Source of the DNA: an uncultured Clostridia bacterium
Lineage (GTDB): Bacteria > Bacillota > Clostridia > UBA1381
Reading direction: 5' to 3'
Length of the DNA stretch: 34,943 nt
Assembly: GCA_934462945.1 (NCBI GenBank)
Contig: CAKSJF010000014.1
Span: 1-34,943, forward strand
Each line of letters begins with the position of its first letter. The stretch's first letter is position 1. Shown in pieces: positions 1 through 7,325 of the stretch. A model generated the notes under the pieces. It did no database searches and had not been told where the DNA came from. It saw nothing but the letters and a program-made list of their open reading frames with translations. A program made the translations under genes and the position numbers.

Positions 1-1
1 G

Positions 2-43
2 TGCAGCGGCGATTTGACAGAAATCAAACGGATTAAAGACTGA
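2..43 (+). CDS. C-terminal tail of an unrecognised gene, cut by the window edge
   Basis: An open frame enters at the left edge and stops with TGA, giving only the last 13 codons (ending ...EIKRIKD). It is too short to assign. The next genes are phage tail genes, so the missing gene may belong to the same phage remnant, but that is inference from position. Another frame (stop at 34-36) is also open, so even the reading frame is uncertain. Confidence 0.25.
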   Translation, partial: CSGDLTEIKRIKD

Positions 44-72
44 CAACTTCCTGTTTATATTACAGATACACT

Positions 73-101
73 AAGGCGAGCATTCGTGTTCGTCTTTTTT
101 T
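73..101 (+). terminator. Rho-independent terminator with UUCG loop
   Basis: The arms GGCGAGCA (75-82) and TGTTCGTC (87-94) pair with one or two G-U wobbles around a TTCG tetraloop, and a run of T follows at 95-101. This is a textbook intrinsic terminator on the + strand. It separates the edge fragment from the phage tail gene at 128. Confidence 0.8.
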
Positions 102-127
102 ATGCCCATTTTTAAGAAGAGGTACAT

Positions 128-394
128 ATGAACGGCATAACAGAACTTGCAAAAATGCTGAAAGAACGTGAAAACAGTGACGGTTATTCTCCGATGTTCG
201 GAAAGGTCATTGAACTGCCGAATACAAAAATACGCATCAGTGACAAGGTTATTCTGACCGACAGCTATATCACGCTTTGCATAAATTTGAAAGAGCAAAA
301 TGCGGACGGCGAGTATATAAACCTCGGCAAGACGGTGGTTTTGCTCCCTTATGCCAACGGTCAGAAATTTATTGTGATTGGAGTGGTTATTTGA
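128..394 (+). CDS. Phage tail/baseplate protein, DUF2577 (XkdR-like)
   Basis: 88 aa. The protein resembles the small DUF2577 proteins of PBSX/XkdR type, which lie between the late-control protein and DUF2634 in tail clusters of Firmicute myophages. Visible family-like parts are an N-terminal helix (ELAKMLKE), a short beta region reading KVILTDSYITL and a terminal VVLLPYANGQKFIVIGVV strand. An AGAGGT ribosome site precedes the ATG. Its stop overlaps the next start (TGATG), as expected for coupled tail genes. The structural role is known from the family and was not tested here. No other intact phage genes follow, so this is probably part of a decayed prophage. Confidence 0.6.
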   Translation: MNGITELAKMLKERENSDGYSPMFGKVIELPNTKIRISDKVILTDSYITLCINLKEQNADGEYINLGKTVVLLPYANGQKFIVIGVVI

Positions 395-603
395 TGTTTC
401 CGAATTCGACTGATATAATGCTTGACAATGAAAGCAACACATCAAGCGGAACAAAATCATATATGTTTGATTTTGAAAACGGTGACTTTGTTGTGCGTGA
501 TGGCAAGCTGATCAAGTGCGACAGTATCGACGCAATAAAGGTAAGGATAGAGAAAATATTCCGAACCGAGAAAGGCAGATACATCGGTGAGAATCGGGCA
601 TAA
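394..603 (+). pseudogene. Truncated phage tail protein, DUF2634 (XkdS-like)
   Basis: 69 aa remain. The start MFPNSTDIML, the internal TKSYMFDFENGDF strand pair and the IDAIKVRIEKIFRTEKGRY segment match the N-terminal half of DUF2634/XkdS baseplate proteins, which are usually about twice this length. The reading frame leaves family-like sequence just after GRY and ends a few codons later at TAA, so the C-terminal half is lost. The start ATG overlaps the upstream TGA by one base. The expected next tail gene (baseplate J) is absent and a non-phage oxidoreductase follows, which marks the edge of the remnant. Confidence 0.6.
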
Positions 604-655
604 TAAGAGTATAATATTGTTACAGCAATTTGTGCAGAAAAGAAAGGGAATCGCT

Positions 656-1264
656 ATGAAAAAAGTTGTTATTTTCGGAGCTGCCGGGCACACCGGCAAG
701 TATCTGACACGTAAGATGCAAAAAACGGAGGATATTGATCTTTCTGTTTTTGTCCGTAATCCGGAAAAGTTTGGAGATATGGATATGACCGGCGTCAATA
801 TCCTGCAAGGTGACGCATTGAACACTGATGATGTGCGGCATGCAATGGAAGGACAAGACATTCTCCTTTGCTCTCTTGAGGGCGATGTGCTGACAATGGC
901 AAAGAACATTGTGTCGGCTCTTGACAAGACAGGCGTGAAAAGGATTATCTGGATTACCGGTATGGGCATCCATCATGAGATCAACGGTCTGCGCGGTGTG
1001 ATGCTGAATCAGCTGGCAAAGAAACGACCTGAGTATATTGAGGCAGCGGATACCATAGCGGCAAGTCCTGCCGTGACTACGCTTCTGCGCTGTCCCAGCA
1101 TTCAAAACGGCGACAATGAAATCTACGAGCTGACAAAAGAGGGAGTACAGCCGTCGCATCGAAATGTGGACCGTGCAGCTATCGCATAGTGTATGGCGGA
1201 TATGATTGCAGACGAGACACTGGGCGCGAATGAAAGCCTTGGTATTACGAACGGAAAGATTTAA
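656..1264 (+). pseudogene. NAD(P)-binding SDR-type protein interrupted by an in-frame TAG
   Basis: The protein opens with MKKVVIFGAAGHTGKYLTRKM, a Rossmann fold with a GxxGxTG nucleotide loop typical of atypical SDR (NmrA/YwnB-like) proteins, and contains the later strand VKRIIWITGMGIHH. The frame stops at TAG (1187-1189) after VDRAAIA, but the same frame continues for 24 codons (CMADMIADETLGANES..., TAA at 1262-1264). Those codons read like the normal C-terminus of the family. I therefore see one gene of about 202 codons with a nonsense codon near its end. Nearby genes (23623, 34212) end in TAG, so TAG works as a stop in this genome. The start has an AGAAAGG ribosome site eight bases upstream. 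The 177-aa product might still fold. Confidence 0.7.
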
Positions 1265-1347
1265 GAAAAACAGTGCAATGAATCATTAGCATAGAGTAAA
1301 CAAAAAAGTGTCTGCATCTATCATAAACGCAAAATCCGGAAGAAATC

Positions 1348-1371
1348 GGCAAGCATAGAAAGTTGCTTGCC
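1348..1371. terminator. Possible weak bidirectional terminator hairpin
   Basis: A perfect 8-bp inverted repeat, GGCAAGCA and TGCTTGCC, is separated by 8 bases. It lies between the rightward SDR pseudogene and the leftward aldo/keto reductase. The T run that follows on either strand is poor, so termination would be weak. Confidence 0.4.
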
Positions 1372-1401
1372 AATTCCTTTATTTGCTATTATTTTAAAAT
1401 A

Positions 1402-1545
1402 TCATTTGTCTATAAATACACTTCCTATACTCCACGGCATTATACTTGGAACATTTAAAAAATAATCGCTGCCGTCTTTTGTAAAATAATAACAATCGTT
1501 ATTTCCTGATGTGAAGAAACTGGAACTCCATTTTTTCTTTACCAG
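1402..1545 (-). pseudogene. Possible coding remnant downstream of the aldo/keto reductase
   Basis: On the minus strand, in a frame different from the reductase and running past its stop, there are about 47 open codons ending in TGA at 1402-1404. They have a protein-like composition (NDLVKKKWSSSFF..., then DCYYFTKDGSDYF..., ending SVFIDK). No start codon or ribosome site is evident. It may be the tail of a deleted gene joined to the end of the reductase. I do not recognise the family, and chance openness cannot be excluded. Confidence 0.25.
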
Positions 1546-2381
1546 GTCATTGCGAATTCGGTTGTTTCCGGACTCTCTGCTTTTCCAATCATCGGAGTTG
1601 CGGTATCAAGTGCGGAGAGTGCTTTCATTTCTTCATCCGTCAAAACGAAGTCGAAAATATTAATATTTTCCCTGATTCTATCCGTGTGCACCGATTTTGG
1701 AATAACCGATATACCGTTTTGAGCAAGATAACGTAAGGCAATCTGCGCCGGGGTTTTACAGTGATTTGCTGAAATTTCTTTTACAGTCTCGTTTCTAAGC
1801 ATTTCATTTGCCCGTCCCTGCCCGAGAGGGGCGTATGCCTGATGTGCAAGTCCATATCTTTTCAGCCACTTATTTTCGTTTTTTCTCTGGCAGAGAAGAT
1901 GGGTTTCAATTTGATTTATGCACGGCTTAATTTTATTGAATGTGATCAAATCTATCATTCTGTCGGCATCAAAATTTGAAATGCCGATTGCTCTGATTTT
2001 ACCGTTTTTGTAGAATTCTTCGAGTGTACGCCATGCTTCATAAACATTGCCGTAAGGCCAGTGCAGAAGCACCAAATCTATATAGTCAAGTTGCAGTTTT
2101 TCAAGTGATGCGGTAAGAGATGCTTTAGCATCAGCTTTTTCGTAATTGTGAAACCATAGCTTTGTCGTGATAAACAGTTCATTTCTTGCTACGCCGCTGC
2201 GTTTGATTGCATTACCGACAAATTCCTCATTTCCGTACGCCTGTGCTGTGTCTATCAGTCTATATCCTGCGCTGATTGCAGAAGCAACACTTTTCTCACA
2301 TTCCTGTTTATCGGTAATCTGAAATGTACCGAATCCGACAAGCGGCATTTTTATACCATTGTTCAAGGTTAAATACTCCAT
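1539..2381 (-). CDS. Aldo/keto reductase
   Basis: 280 aa, full length for the family. It is a cytosolic NAD(P)H-dependent reductase of aldehydes and ketones with a (beta/alpha)8 fold. The catalytic tetrad is visible: Asp44 and Tyr49 in RLIDTAQAYGNE, Lys74 in FITTKLW, and His107 in LLHWPYG. The GISNF segment and the nucleotide-binding VIPKSVHTDRIREN segment are also present. A MerR-type promoter (2434-2464) lies upstream, divergent from a MerR regulator, so the reductase is the likely target, perhaps as a carbonyl detoxification enzyme. The substrate cannot be read from sequence. Confidence 0.9.
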   Translation of the reverse strand: MEYLTLNNGIKMPLVGFGTFQITDKQECEKSVASAISAGYRLIDTAQAYGNEEFVGNAIKRSGVARNELFITTKLWFHNYEKADAKASLTASLEKLQLDYIDLVLLHWPYGNVYEAWRTLEEFYKNGKIRAIGISNFDADRMIDLITFNKIKPCINQIETHLLCQRKNENKWLKRYGLAHQAYAPLGQGRANEMLRNETVKEISANHCKTPAQIALRYLAQNGISVIPKSVHTDRIRENINIFDFVLTDEEMKALSALDTATPMIGKAESPETTEFAMTW

Positions 2382-2403
2382 TTTAAAAACCTCCGTATAT
2401 CAA

Positions 2404-2432
2404 TTGATTTTTTTAGTGTTTTGTGCTATAAT
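2404..2432 (+). promoter_or_regulatory. Promoter for the MerR regulator
   Basis: TTGATT (2404-2409) and TATAAT (2427-2432) are separated by 17 bp. The -10 lies face to face with the -10 of the opposite promoter (2434-2439), so the two promoters overlap and a single bound regulator could control both. Confidence 0.65.
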
Positions 2433-2433
2433 C

Positions 2434-2464
2434 ATTATAGCAGGTTCGAGTAACTCGAAGTCAA
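2434..2464 (-). promoter_or_regulatory. MerR-type promoter and operator for the aldo/keto reductase
   Basis: On the minus strand, TTGACT (plus 2459-2464) and TATAAT (plus 2434-2439) are separated by 19 bp, the over-long spacer that MerR-family activators untwist. A perfect dyad, TTCGAGTAACTCGAA (2445-2459), fills the spacer. Both features are seen directly; control by the adjacent MerR protein is inference from position and family behaviour. Confidence 0.85.
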
Positions 2465-2495
2465 TGCTTTTTTTAAAAAAAGTGAGGAAATTTTT

Positions 2496-2921
2496 ATGGA
2501 TTATACAATTAAGCAGTTTGCAGAGATGTTTTCCGTGTCGGAACATACTGTCCGATACTATACTGACATAGGACTTCTGCCCTGTAGACGCGGTAGCAGC
2601 AACCGCCGTATTTTTGATGACGAATCGGCAAACTGGATGCAGGGAATCTGCTGTTTAAAAGGGTGCGGTGCATCGATTGAAGATATCAAGGAATACTGCC
2701 GCCTGTGTCTGCTTCCTGAATCAGAGAATACGCTCAAAGCCCGGTATAGCATTATTCTGAAACAGCGTGATGAAGCATATAAACGTCTGGAGGAGGCAAA
2801 AGCGGCGATCCGCTATATGGAAAACAAAGTTCGGCATTACGAGGATATTTTATCCGGTATATTGCCCGATGACACCAATCCGCAACATTGGACGGAAAGT
2901 ACAAGACCGCACAAGCATTGA
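2496..2921 (+). CDS. MerR family regulator, cysteine-rich, AdhR-like
   Basis: 141 aa. The N-terminus has the MerR winged helix (YTIKQFAEMFSVSEHTVRYYTDIGLL, about residues 3-28, then the wing around 30-45), followed by a long dimerisation helix (about 75-120). Five cysteines cluster at 52, 53, 57, 68 and 71. In the related aldehyde sensor AdhR of Bacillus subtilis, a cysteine near position 52 is the sensing residue, so Cys52 or Cys53 is a good candidate here; this is inference. The gene is divergent from the aldo/keto reductase and the shared region carries a 19-bp-spacer promoter with a dyad. A GTGAGG ribosome site precedes the ATG. A role in sensing reactive carbonyls and inducing the reductase fits. 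Confidence 0.85.
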   Translation: MDYTIKQFAEMFSVSEHTVRYYTDIGLLPCRRGSSNRRIFDDESANWMQGICCLKGCGASIEDIKEYCRLCLLPESENTLKARYSIILKQRDEAYKRLEEAKAAIRYMENKVRHYEDILSGILPDDTNPQHWTESTRPHKH

Positions 2922-3018
2922 CATCCTCTTCACCATATCTGCGGAAAACAGTTTTTGACTACGGATTTGATTACAAAGGATAAAAAGGAGAATATAGCGT
3001 ATTACGAAAAAAGAAATT

Positions 3019-3636
3019 ATGAAAAGATACATATTATTTATCATCAGCTTATTTTTTGCGGCGTTTGGAGTTGCAATTACAAAGCGCGGGGAATTGGGTG
3101 TTTCTCCGATTTCATCAGTACCGAATGTTATGAGCAGCTATATGGATACGTTATCGCTTGGAACATGGCTGATTATCTGGAATTGCATTTTAATCGCCGG
3201 TCAGGTTTTCATTTTGAAAAAAGATTTTCAAATAATACAGCTCTTGCAGCTGCCACTTTCCTTTCTTTTTGGAGTGTTTACTGATTTTGGAGTATGGTGT
3301 ATGTCCCATGTTTCAAATGATTCCTACGCGGTTCGTATGCTTCTGGTGCTTGTCGGCATTGTTACGCTTGGCTTTGGTGTTTCACTTTCGGTCATTGCAA
3401 ATGTAATCATGAATTCCGGAGAGGCTTTTGTAAAAGCAATATCAGATAAATCGGGGATACGTTTCGGGAATGTGAAAATCGGGTTTGATATTGGCTGTGT
3501 GGTGATTGCGCTGGCGCTGTCCTGGATACTTTTTAACGGAAAAATTGTCGGTACGCGTGAGGGAACGGTTTTAACCGCACTTTTTACCGGAATGATTGTG
3601 AATTTTTTTTGTAAAACGAATCTCTGCCCCTGTTAA
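3019..3636 (+). CDS. YczE/YitT-like integral membrane protein (DUF6198-type)
   Basis: 205 aa with about five or six hydrophobic segments (roughly residues 3-20, 45-65, 75-95, 105-130, 155-175 and 180-200). The early motif ITKRGELGVSPISSVPNV is typical of the YczE/YyaS/YitT membrane family, whose function is not established. The start is uncertain. The best ribosome site (AAAAAGGAGAAT, about 2981-2993) sits too far from this ATG but well placed for an ATT codon at 3001 in the same frame, which would add six residues (ITKKEI). The tyrosine phosphatase gene follows 28 bp after its stop, so the two are probably co-transcribed. Confidence 0.75.
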   Translation: MKRYILFIISLFFAAFGVAITKRGELGVSPISSVPNVMSSYMDTLSLGTWLIIWNCILIAGQVFILKKDFQIIQLLQLPLSFLFGVFTDFGVWCMSHVSNDSYAVRMLLVLVGIVTLGFGVSLSVIANVIMNSGEAFVKAISDKSGIRFGNVKIGFDIGCVVIALALSWILFNGKIVGTREGTVLTALFTGMIVNFFCKTNLCPC

Positions 3637-3664
3637 CAGAGTACTGGCAAAGGAGTGAAAGAAT

Positions 3665-4120
3665 ATGGTTAAGGTTTTATTTGTGTGTCACGGGAATATA
3701 TGCAGAAGTCCGATGGCAGAGTTTATCTTAAAGGATATGGTAAAGCGGGCAGGCATGGAAAACGAATTTGAAATCCGATCCGCGGCGACGAGTACAGAGG
3801 AAATCGGGAATCCGGTATATCCGCCGGCAAAAGCAAAGCTGGCGGAACACGGTATATCCTGCATTGGAAAAACAGCGGTGCAGATGACAAAAGCAGATTA
3901 TGACGATTATGATTATATCATTGCAATGGACAGATATAATTTGCGTAATATGAAACGATTTGTCGGCAATGACGAAAAGAAAAAGGTGTCGCTGATGATG
4001 GACTATACCAAACGGCACGGAGACGTTGCCGATCCATGGTACACCGGAGACTTTGATGCAACCTGGAATGACATACAGGAGGGGTGTGCAGGATTTTTAG
4101 CACAGTTAGAAACAAAGTAA
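3665..4120 (+). CDS. Low molecular weight protein-tyrosine phosphatase
   Basis: 151 aa, the usual size. The phosphate-binding loop VCHGNICRSPMAEF carries the nucleophile Cys8, Arg14 and Ser15 (C-x5-R-S). The general acid Asp123 lies in VADPWYTGDF. The enzyme removes phosphate from protein tyrosines or arginines, or from small phosphoesters, in the cytosol; bacterial members often act on tyrosine kinases for polysaccharide export or on McsB-type arginine phosphorylation. No kinase gene lies nearby, so the partner is unknown. An AAAGGAG ribosome site precedes the ATG, and a strong terminator follows the stop. Confidence 0.95.
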   Translation: MVKVLFVCHGNICRSPMAEFILKDMVKRAGMENEFEIRSAATSTEEIGNPVYPPAKAKLAEHGISCIGKTAVQMTKADYDDYDYIIAMDRYNLRNMKRFVGNDEKKKVSLMMDYTKRHGDVADPWYTGDFDATWNDIQEGCAGFLAQLETK

Positions 4121-4165
4121 AAAAAGAGCCGCCTTGGAATACTGGTGTATTCCGGGCGGCTCTTT
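4121..4165. terminator. Bidirectional terminator between phosphatase and RNase J genes
   Basis: AGAGCCGCC (4125-4133) pairs with the complementary arm ending GGCGGCTCT, and an inner stem GGAATAC/GTATTCC closes a short TGGT loop. A-rich sequence on the left and TTTT on the right give U tracts on both strands. Confidence 0.9.
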
Positions 4166-4213
4166 TGATCTGCCTGTTTGATGGAAATCCTGCTGCAATG
4201 AGAGCGCCTTTCT

Positions 4214-5881
4214 TCACACTTCCATAATAATTGGCAGTATCATAGGACTGCGGTTTGTTTTTTCATAGATATACCGTGAAATGCTGGATTTCACACTGTT
4301 TTTCACAGTTGCCCAGTCGACGGTTTTTCCGTTCATGCAGTGTTCAATCGAATTGCGGGCGACACTGCGGACATGATCAATCAGATCCTCCGCCTCACGG
4401 ACATACACAAAGCCTCTTGAAATAATATCCGGTCCTGCAACGAGGGTCTTGGTTGTGGAAGAAAGGGTTGCAACCACAATAATCAAACCGTCCTGCGCCA
4501 GGTGCTTTCTGTCTCTTAATACAATATTGCCGACATCGCCGACGCCAAGTCCGTCCACAAGAACCTTTCCGGCTTGCACAGAGCCATTGATTTTTGCGCC
4601 GCGTCCGTCAATTTCCAAAACGGTTCCGTTATTTAAAATAAAGGTGTTCTCCGGTGCAATTCCCATTTTTTCTGCCAGCGCCGCATGCTGCACCAAGTGA
4701 CGATGTTCGCCATGAACCGGAATAAAGTATTTCGGTTTTACCAACGCTAAAATCAGCTTCAGCTCCTCCATGCAGGCGTGTCCGGAAACGTGTACCTCGG
4801 AGAGGGATTTATAAATGACCTCTGCACCGATTTTAAACAGCTCGTTGACCACGCTTGCAACGGATTTCTCGTTGCCGGGGATAGGTGTGGCGGAAATAAT
4901 AATCAGATCGTTTGATGTGATTTCCACCTTGCGATGGTCGGAAAATGCCATTCTGGTCAATGCGCTCATTGGCTCGCCCTGACTTCCGGTGGTGATAATA
5001 ACCACCTGGCTCGGATTGTAGCGGTTGATCTGATCCAAATTAATCAGAACACCCTCCGGGATTTTCATGTAACCAAGCAGAATTGAAATCTCCACAATAT
5101 TTTCCATGCTTCGTCCGGAGACTGCAACCTTTCTGCCGTTTTTTACAGCAGCGTTAATAATCTGCTGAACGCGGTGAACATTTGAAGCAAAGGTTGCCAC
5201 AATGATACGCTTGTTGCAGCCTTTAAAAATTTCCTCAAATTTTTCGCCGACACTGCGCTCACTCATCGCAAAGCCCGGACGTTCTACGTTTGTACTATCC
5301 GAAAGGAGCGCCAACACACCCTGATTTCCCAGCTCGCCTATGCGGGTCAGATCAATCACATCGCCCACAATCGGGGTGGTGTCAATTTTAAAGTCGCCCA
5401 TGTGCAGAACAATGCCCATCGGTGTGGTGATTGCAAGCGCTGCCGAGTCTGCAATGGAGTGGTTGGTGCGGATAAATTCCACAGAAAAATATTTTCCTGC
5501 GCTGACGGTTGTCCCGGTTTTTACGCTGTTTAATTTCACTCTGGAAAGAAGATTATGCTCCTTGAGCTTGTGTTCCACCAGACCGAGTGTCAGGCGCGTT
5601 CCATAGACAGGCACGTTGATTTCCTTTAAGAAATAGGGAAGTCCTCCGATGTGATCCTCGTGTCCGTGTGTTAAGAAGATGCCGCGCACCTTGTCCCGGT
5701 GCTTTTCTAAATAGCTGATGTCGTTGATCACTAAGTCAACACCCGGCATATCATCATCCGGGAAGGACATGCCGCAGTCCACCAGAATAATTTCGTTCCC
5801 ATACTCCAGAGCGGTCATATTCTTTCCGATTTCGTCCAGACCGCCAAGGGGGATCAGTTTTAATTTACTTTTTTTTGCCAC
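4214..5881 (-). CDS. rnj: Ribonuclease J
   Basis: 555 aa from a GTG start. It is a metallo-beta-lactamase/beta-CASP ribonuclease that combines 5'-to-3' exonuclease and endonuclease activity and takes part in mRNA decay and rRNA maturation. The zinc motif HGHEDH is at residues 72-77 (FLTHGHEDHIGGLP), the beta-CASP domain follows, and the late motif PVHGEHRHLVQH precedes the C-terminal domain. GTG was chosen because a GGAGGT site lies six bases upstream and the length then matches the family; upstream in-frame codons have no homology. The leader is long (about 316 nt from a good promoter at 6204-6233) and has alternative hairpins next to the ribosome site. It shares a terminator with the convergent phosphatase gene. 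Whether it is RnjA or RnjB cannot be decided. Confidence 0.95.
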   Translation of the reverse strand: MAKKSKLKLIPLGGLDEIGKNMTALEYGNEIILVDCGMSFPDDDMPGVDLVINDISYLEKHRDKVRGIFLTHGHEDHIGGLPYFLKEINVPVYGTRLTLGLVEHKLKEHNLLSRVKLNSVKTGTTVSAGKYFSVEFIRTNHSIADSAALAITTPMGIVLHMGDFKIDTTPIVGDVIDLTRIGELGNQGVLALLSDSTNVERPGFAMSERSVGEKFEEIFKGCNKRIIVATFASNVHRVQQIINAAVKNGRKVAVSGRSMENIVEISILLGYMKIPEGVLINLDQINRYNPSQVVIITTGSQGEPMSALTRMAFSDHRKVEITSNDLIIISATPIPGNEKSVASVVNELFKIGAEVIYKSLSEVHVSGHACMEELKLILALVKPKYFIPVHGEHRHLVQHAALAEKMGIAPENTFILNNGTVLEIDGRGAKINGSVQAGKVLVDGLGVGDVGNIVLRDRKHLAQDGLIIVVATLSSTTKTLVAGPDIISRGFVYVREAEDLIDHVRSVARNSIEHCMNGKTVDWATVKNSVKSSISRYIYEKTNRSPMILPIIMEV

Positions 5882-6197
5882 AATATTACCTCCATGATTA
5901 TGCCGTTCCATACTTCGGCATACGAAAAAAAGTCTCCCGTATGGAAAACAACCCGGTTCTAACGCAAAAATGCTTAAAACGTGCCTGCATGCACACAAAG
6001 AAAACTCGACCGGTTTTGTTGAGAGCTTGCGTATTGTTCCTGAATTGCCTCTGCCTTGCGCAGCGCGGCGGATCAGGCTGATTGTTCGTATTATATAACA
6101 CAAAAAACGATCCTCTGTGTTACTTTTCATCCGGTATATCCGGACTAAAATCCGTTCATCATAGTAAGCAAGGCGAGTTTTGCTCCTTGCATACGTT
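5882..6197 (-). promoter_or_regulatory. Long structured 5' leader of the RNase J gene
   Basis: About 316 nt lie between the predicted transcription start and the GTG. Just upstream of the ribosome site, two hairpins are mutually exclusive: one with 7-bp arms TATGCCG/CGGCATA (plus 5899-5922) and one with 6-bp arms CATACG/CGTATG (plus 5919-5943). They share bases 5919-5922. A further stem with arms GCAAGG/CCTTGC lies near the 5' end (about 6168-6190). No coding region is convincing in this 461-base gap. A regulatory role is inference. Confidence 0.45.
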
Positions 6198-6203
6198 ACT
6201 ATT

Positions 6204-6233
6204 AGTATAACACATTTTCCCTCCTTTAGTCAA
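6204..6233 (-). promoter_or_regulatory. Promoter for the RNase J gene
   Basis: On the minus strand, TTGACT (plus 6228-6233) and TATACT (plus 6204-6209) are separated by 18 bp. This sigma-A-type promoter places the transcript start near 6197. Confidence 0.75.
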
Positions 6234-6282
6234 CCTATTTTTCTGTTACAAGCAAAATTTTGTTGATATTTTGGTTTTTCTC

Positions 6283-6311
6283 TTGACAAACAGGACTGTA
6301 GCATATATAAT
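6283..6311 (+). promoter_or_regulatory. Promoter for the CE7 esterase operon
   Basis: A consensus TTGACA (6283-6288) and TATAAT (6306-6311) are separated by 17 bp, about 30 bp upstream of the esterase start. With both hexamers perfect it should be strong and needs no activator. Confidence 0.9.
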
Positions 6312-6342
6312 TAGTTTGAAATTTTATTAGGAGTGGATGAAT

Positions 6343-7302
6343 ATGCCAATTGTTGATATGCCATTGGAGGAGCTTCAAACCTATCAGGGGAGAAATCCGA
6401 AGCCGGAGGATTTTGAGGAATACTGGGACCGTGCGATTGCGGAAATGAAAGCAACCGATCCGCAGGTGGAGCTGATTCCGGCAGAATTTCAGTCGCCGGT
6501 GGCAGATTGCTATGATCTTTATTATACAGGCGTGCATGGAGCAAGGATTCATGCAAAGCTTTTAAAACCAAAAAATATTACAAAGCCTTGTCCGGCGGTG
6601 CTGCGTTTTCACGGCTACCATGGCGCGAGCGAGCCTTGGATGAGCTATTTAGCTTATGCAGCGTCCGGCATGATCGTGGCACAGATGGATTGCCGCGGAC
6701 AAGCCGGAAAATCCATTGATGTTGGCGGAAATACCGGAAACACGATGCTGGGACATATTATCCGCGGACTCAAGGATTCGCCGGATCAGCTGTTATTTCG
6801 GGATGTTTTCTTAGATACGGCAGAGCTTGCCGGGATTCTGATGGATATGGAGGATGTGGATGAGACAAGAGTCGGCGTTGGCGGTATGAGTCAGGGCGGT
6901 GCGCTCACCATTGCCTGCGCAGCATTAGAACCGAGAATTAACCGCGCTTGTGCCAATTATCCGTTTTTGTGCGATTATCAGCGCGTTTGGGAAATGGATT
7001 TAACCGGATCTGCATATGCAGAGCTTTGGGGCTTTTTCCGTGAAAACGATCCGCGGCATGAACATGAAAAAGAAATTTTTACAAAGCTTGGCTATATCGA
7101 TTTGCAGTACTTAGCGCCGCGTATTAAGGCAAAATTCCGGATGAATACCGGTTTGATGGACACAATTTGTCCGGCATCCACGCAGTTTGCGGCATACAAT
7201 AAGATGACCTGTGAAAAAGAAGTGATCATCTATCCGGATTTCGGGCATGAATTTTTACCGGATGAGACGGAAATGAGTTATCAATTCTTTTTAGAAATGT
7301 AA
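6343..7302 (+). CDS. Acetyl xylan esterase / cephalosporin-C deacetylase family (CE7)
   Basis: 319 aa, normal for the family. It is an alpha/beta hydrolase that removes acetyl groups from xylo-oligosaccharides and other acetylated sugars. The catalytic triad is visible: Ser183 in GMSQGG, Asp273 in GLMDTICP and His302 in PDFGHE. The CE7-specific RGQ motif is at 118-120 and the oxyanion segment RFHGYHG at 89-94. No signal peptide is seen, so it is cytosolic, as most CE7 enzymes are. I chose the second ATG because AGGAG is nine bases away from it and only three from the ATG at 6337. The mutarotase gene follows 23 bp later. It probably deacetylates imported oligosaccharides. Confidence 0.92.
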   Translation: MPIVDMPLEELQTYQGRNPKPEDFEEYWDRAIAEMKATDPQVELIPAEFQSPVADCYDLYYTGVHGARIHAKLLKPKNITKPCPAVLRFHGYHGASEPWMSYLAYAASGMIVAQMDCRGQAGKSIDVGGNTGNTMLGHIIRGLKDSPDQLLFRDVFLDTAELAGILMDMEDVDETRVGVGGMSQGGALTIACAALEPRINRACANYPFLCDYQRVWEMDLTGSAYAELWGFFRENDPRHEHEKEIFTKLGYIDLQYLAPRIKAKFRMNTGLMDTICPASTQFAAYNKMTCEKEVIIYPDFGHEFLPDETEMSYQFFLEM

Positions 7303-7325
7303 TAAGGAAAGGAATGACGATCAAC

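Noticed and set aside
71..460. Minus-strand open frame of 129 codons over the phage tail gene
   Set aside because: It runs antisense to the DUF2577 gene through a terminator, has no ribosome site and no family-like sequence.
2955..3284. Plus-strand open frame of 109 codons before and inside the YczE-like gene
   Set aside because: It overlaps the membrane protein in another frame, has a shadow-like composition and no homology that I recognise.
5898..6101. Minus-strand small frame in the RNase J leader
   Set aside because: No ribosome site and no protein-like pattern; the region is better explained as a leader RNA.
6082..6121. Second RNase J promoter (TATAAT on the minus strand at plus 6090-6095)
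   Set aside because: The -35 position reads ACAGAG, so support is too weak beside the good promoter at 6204-6233.
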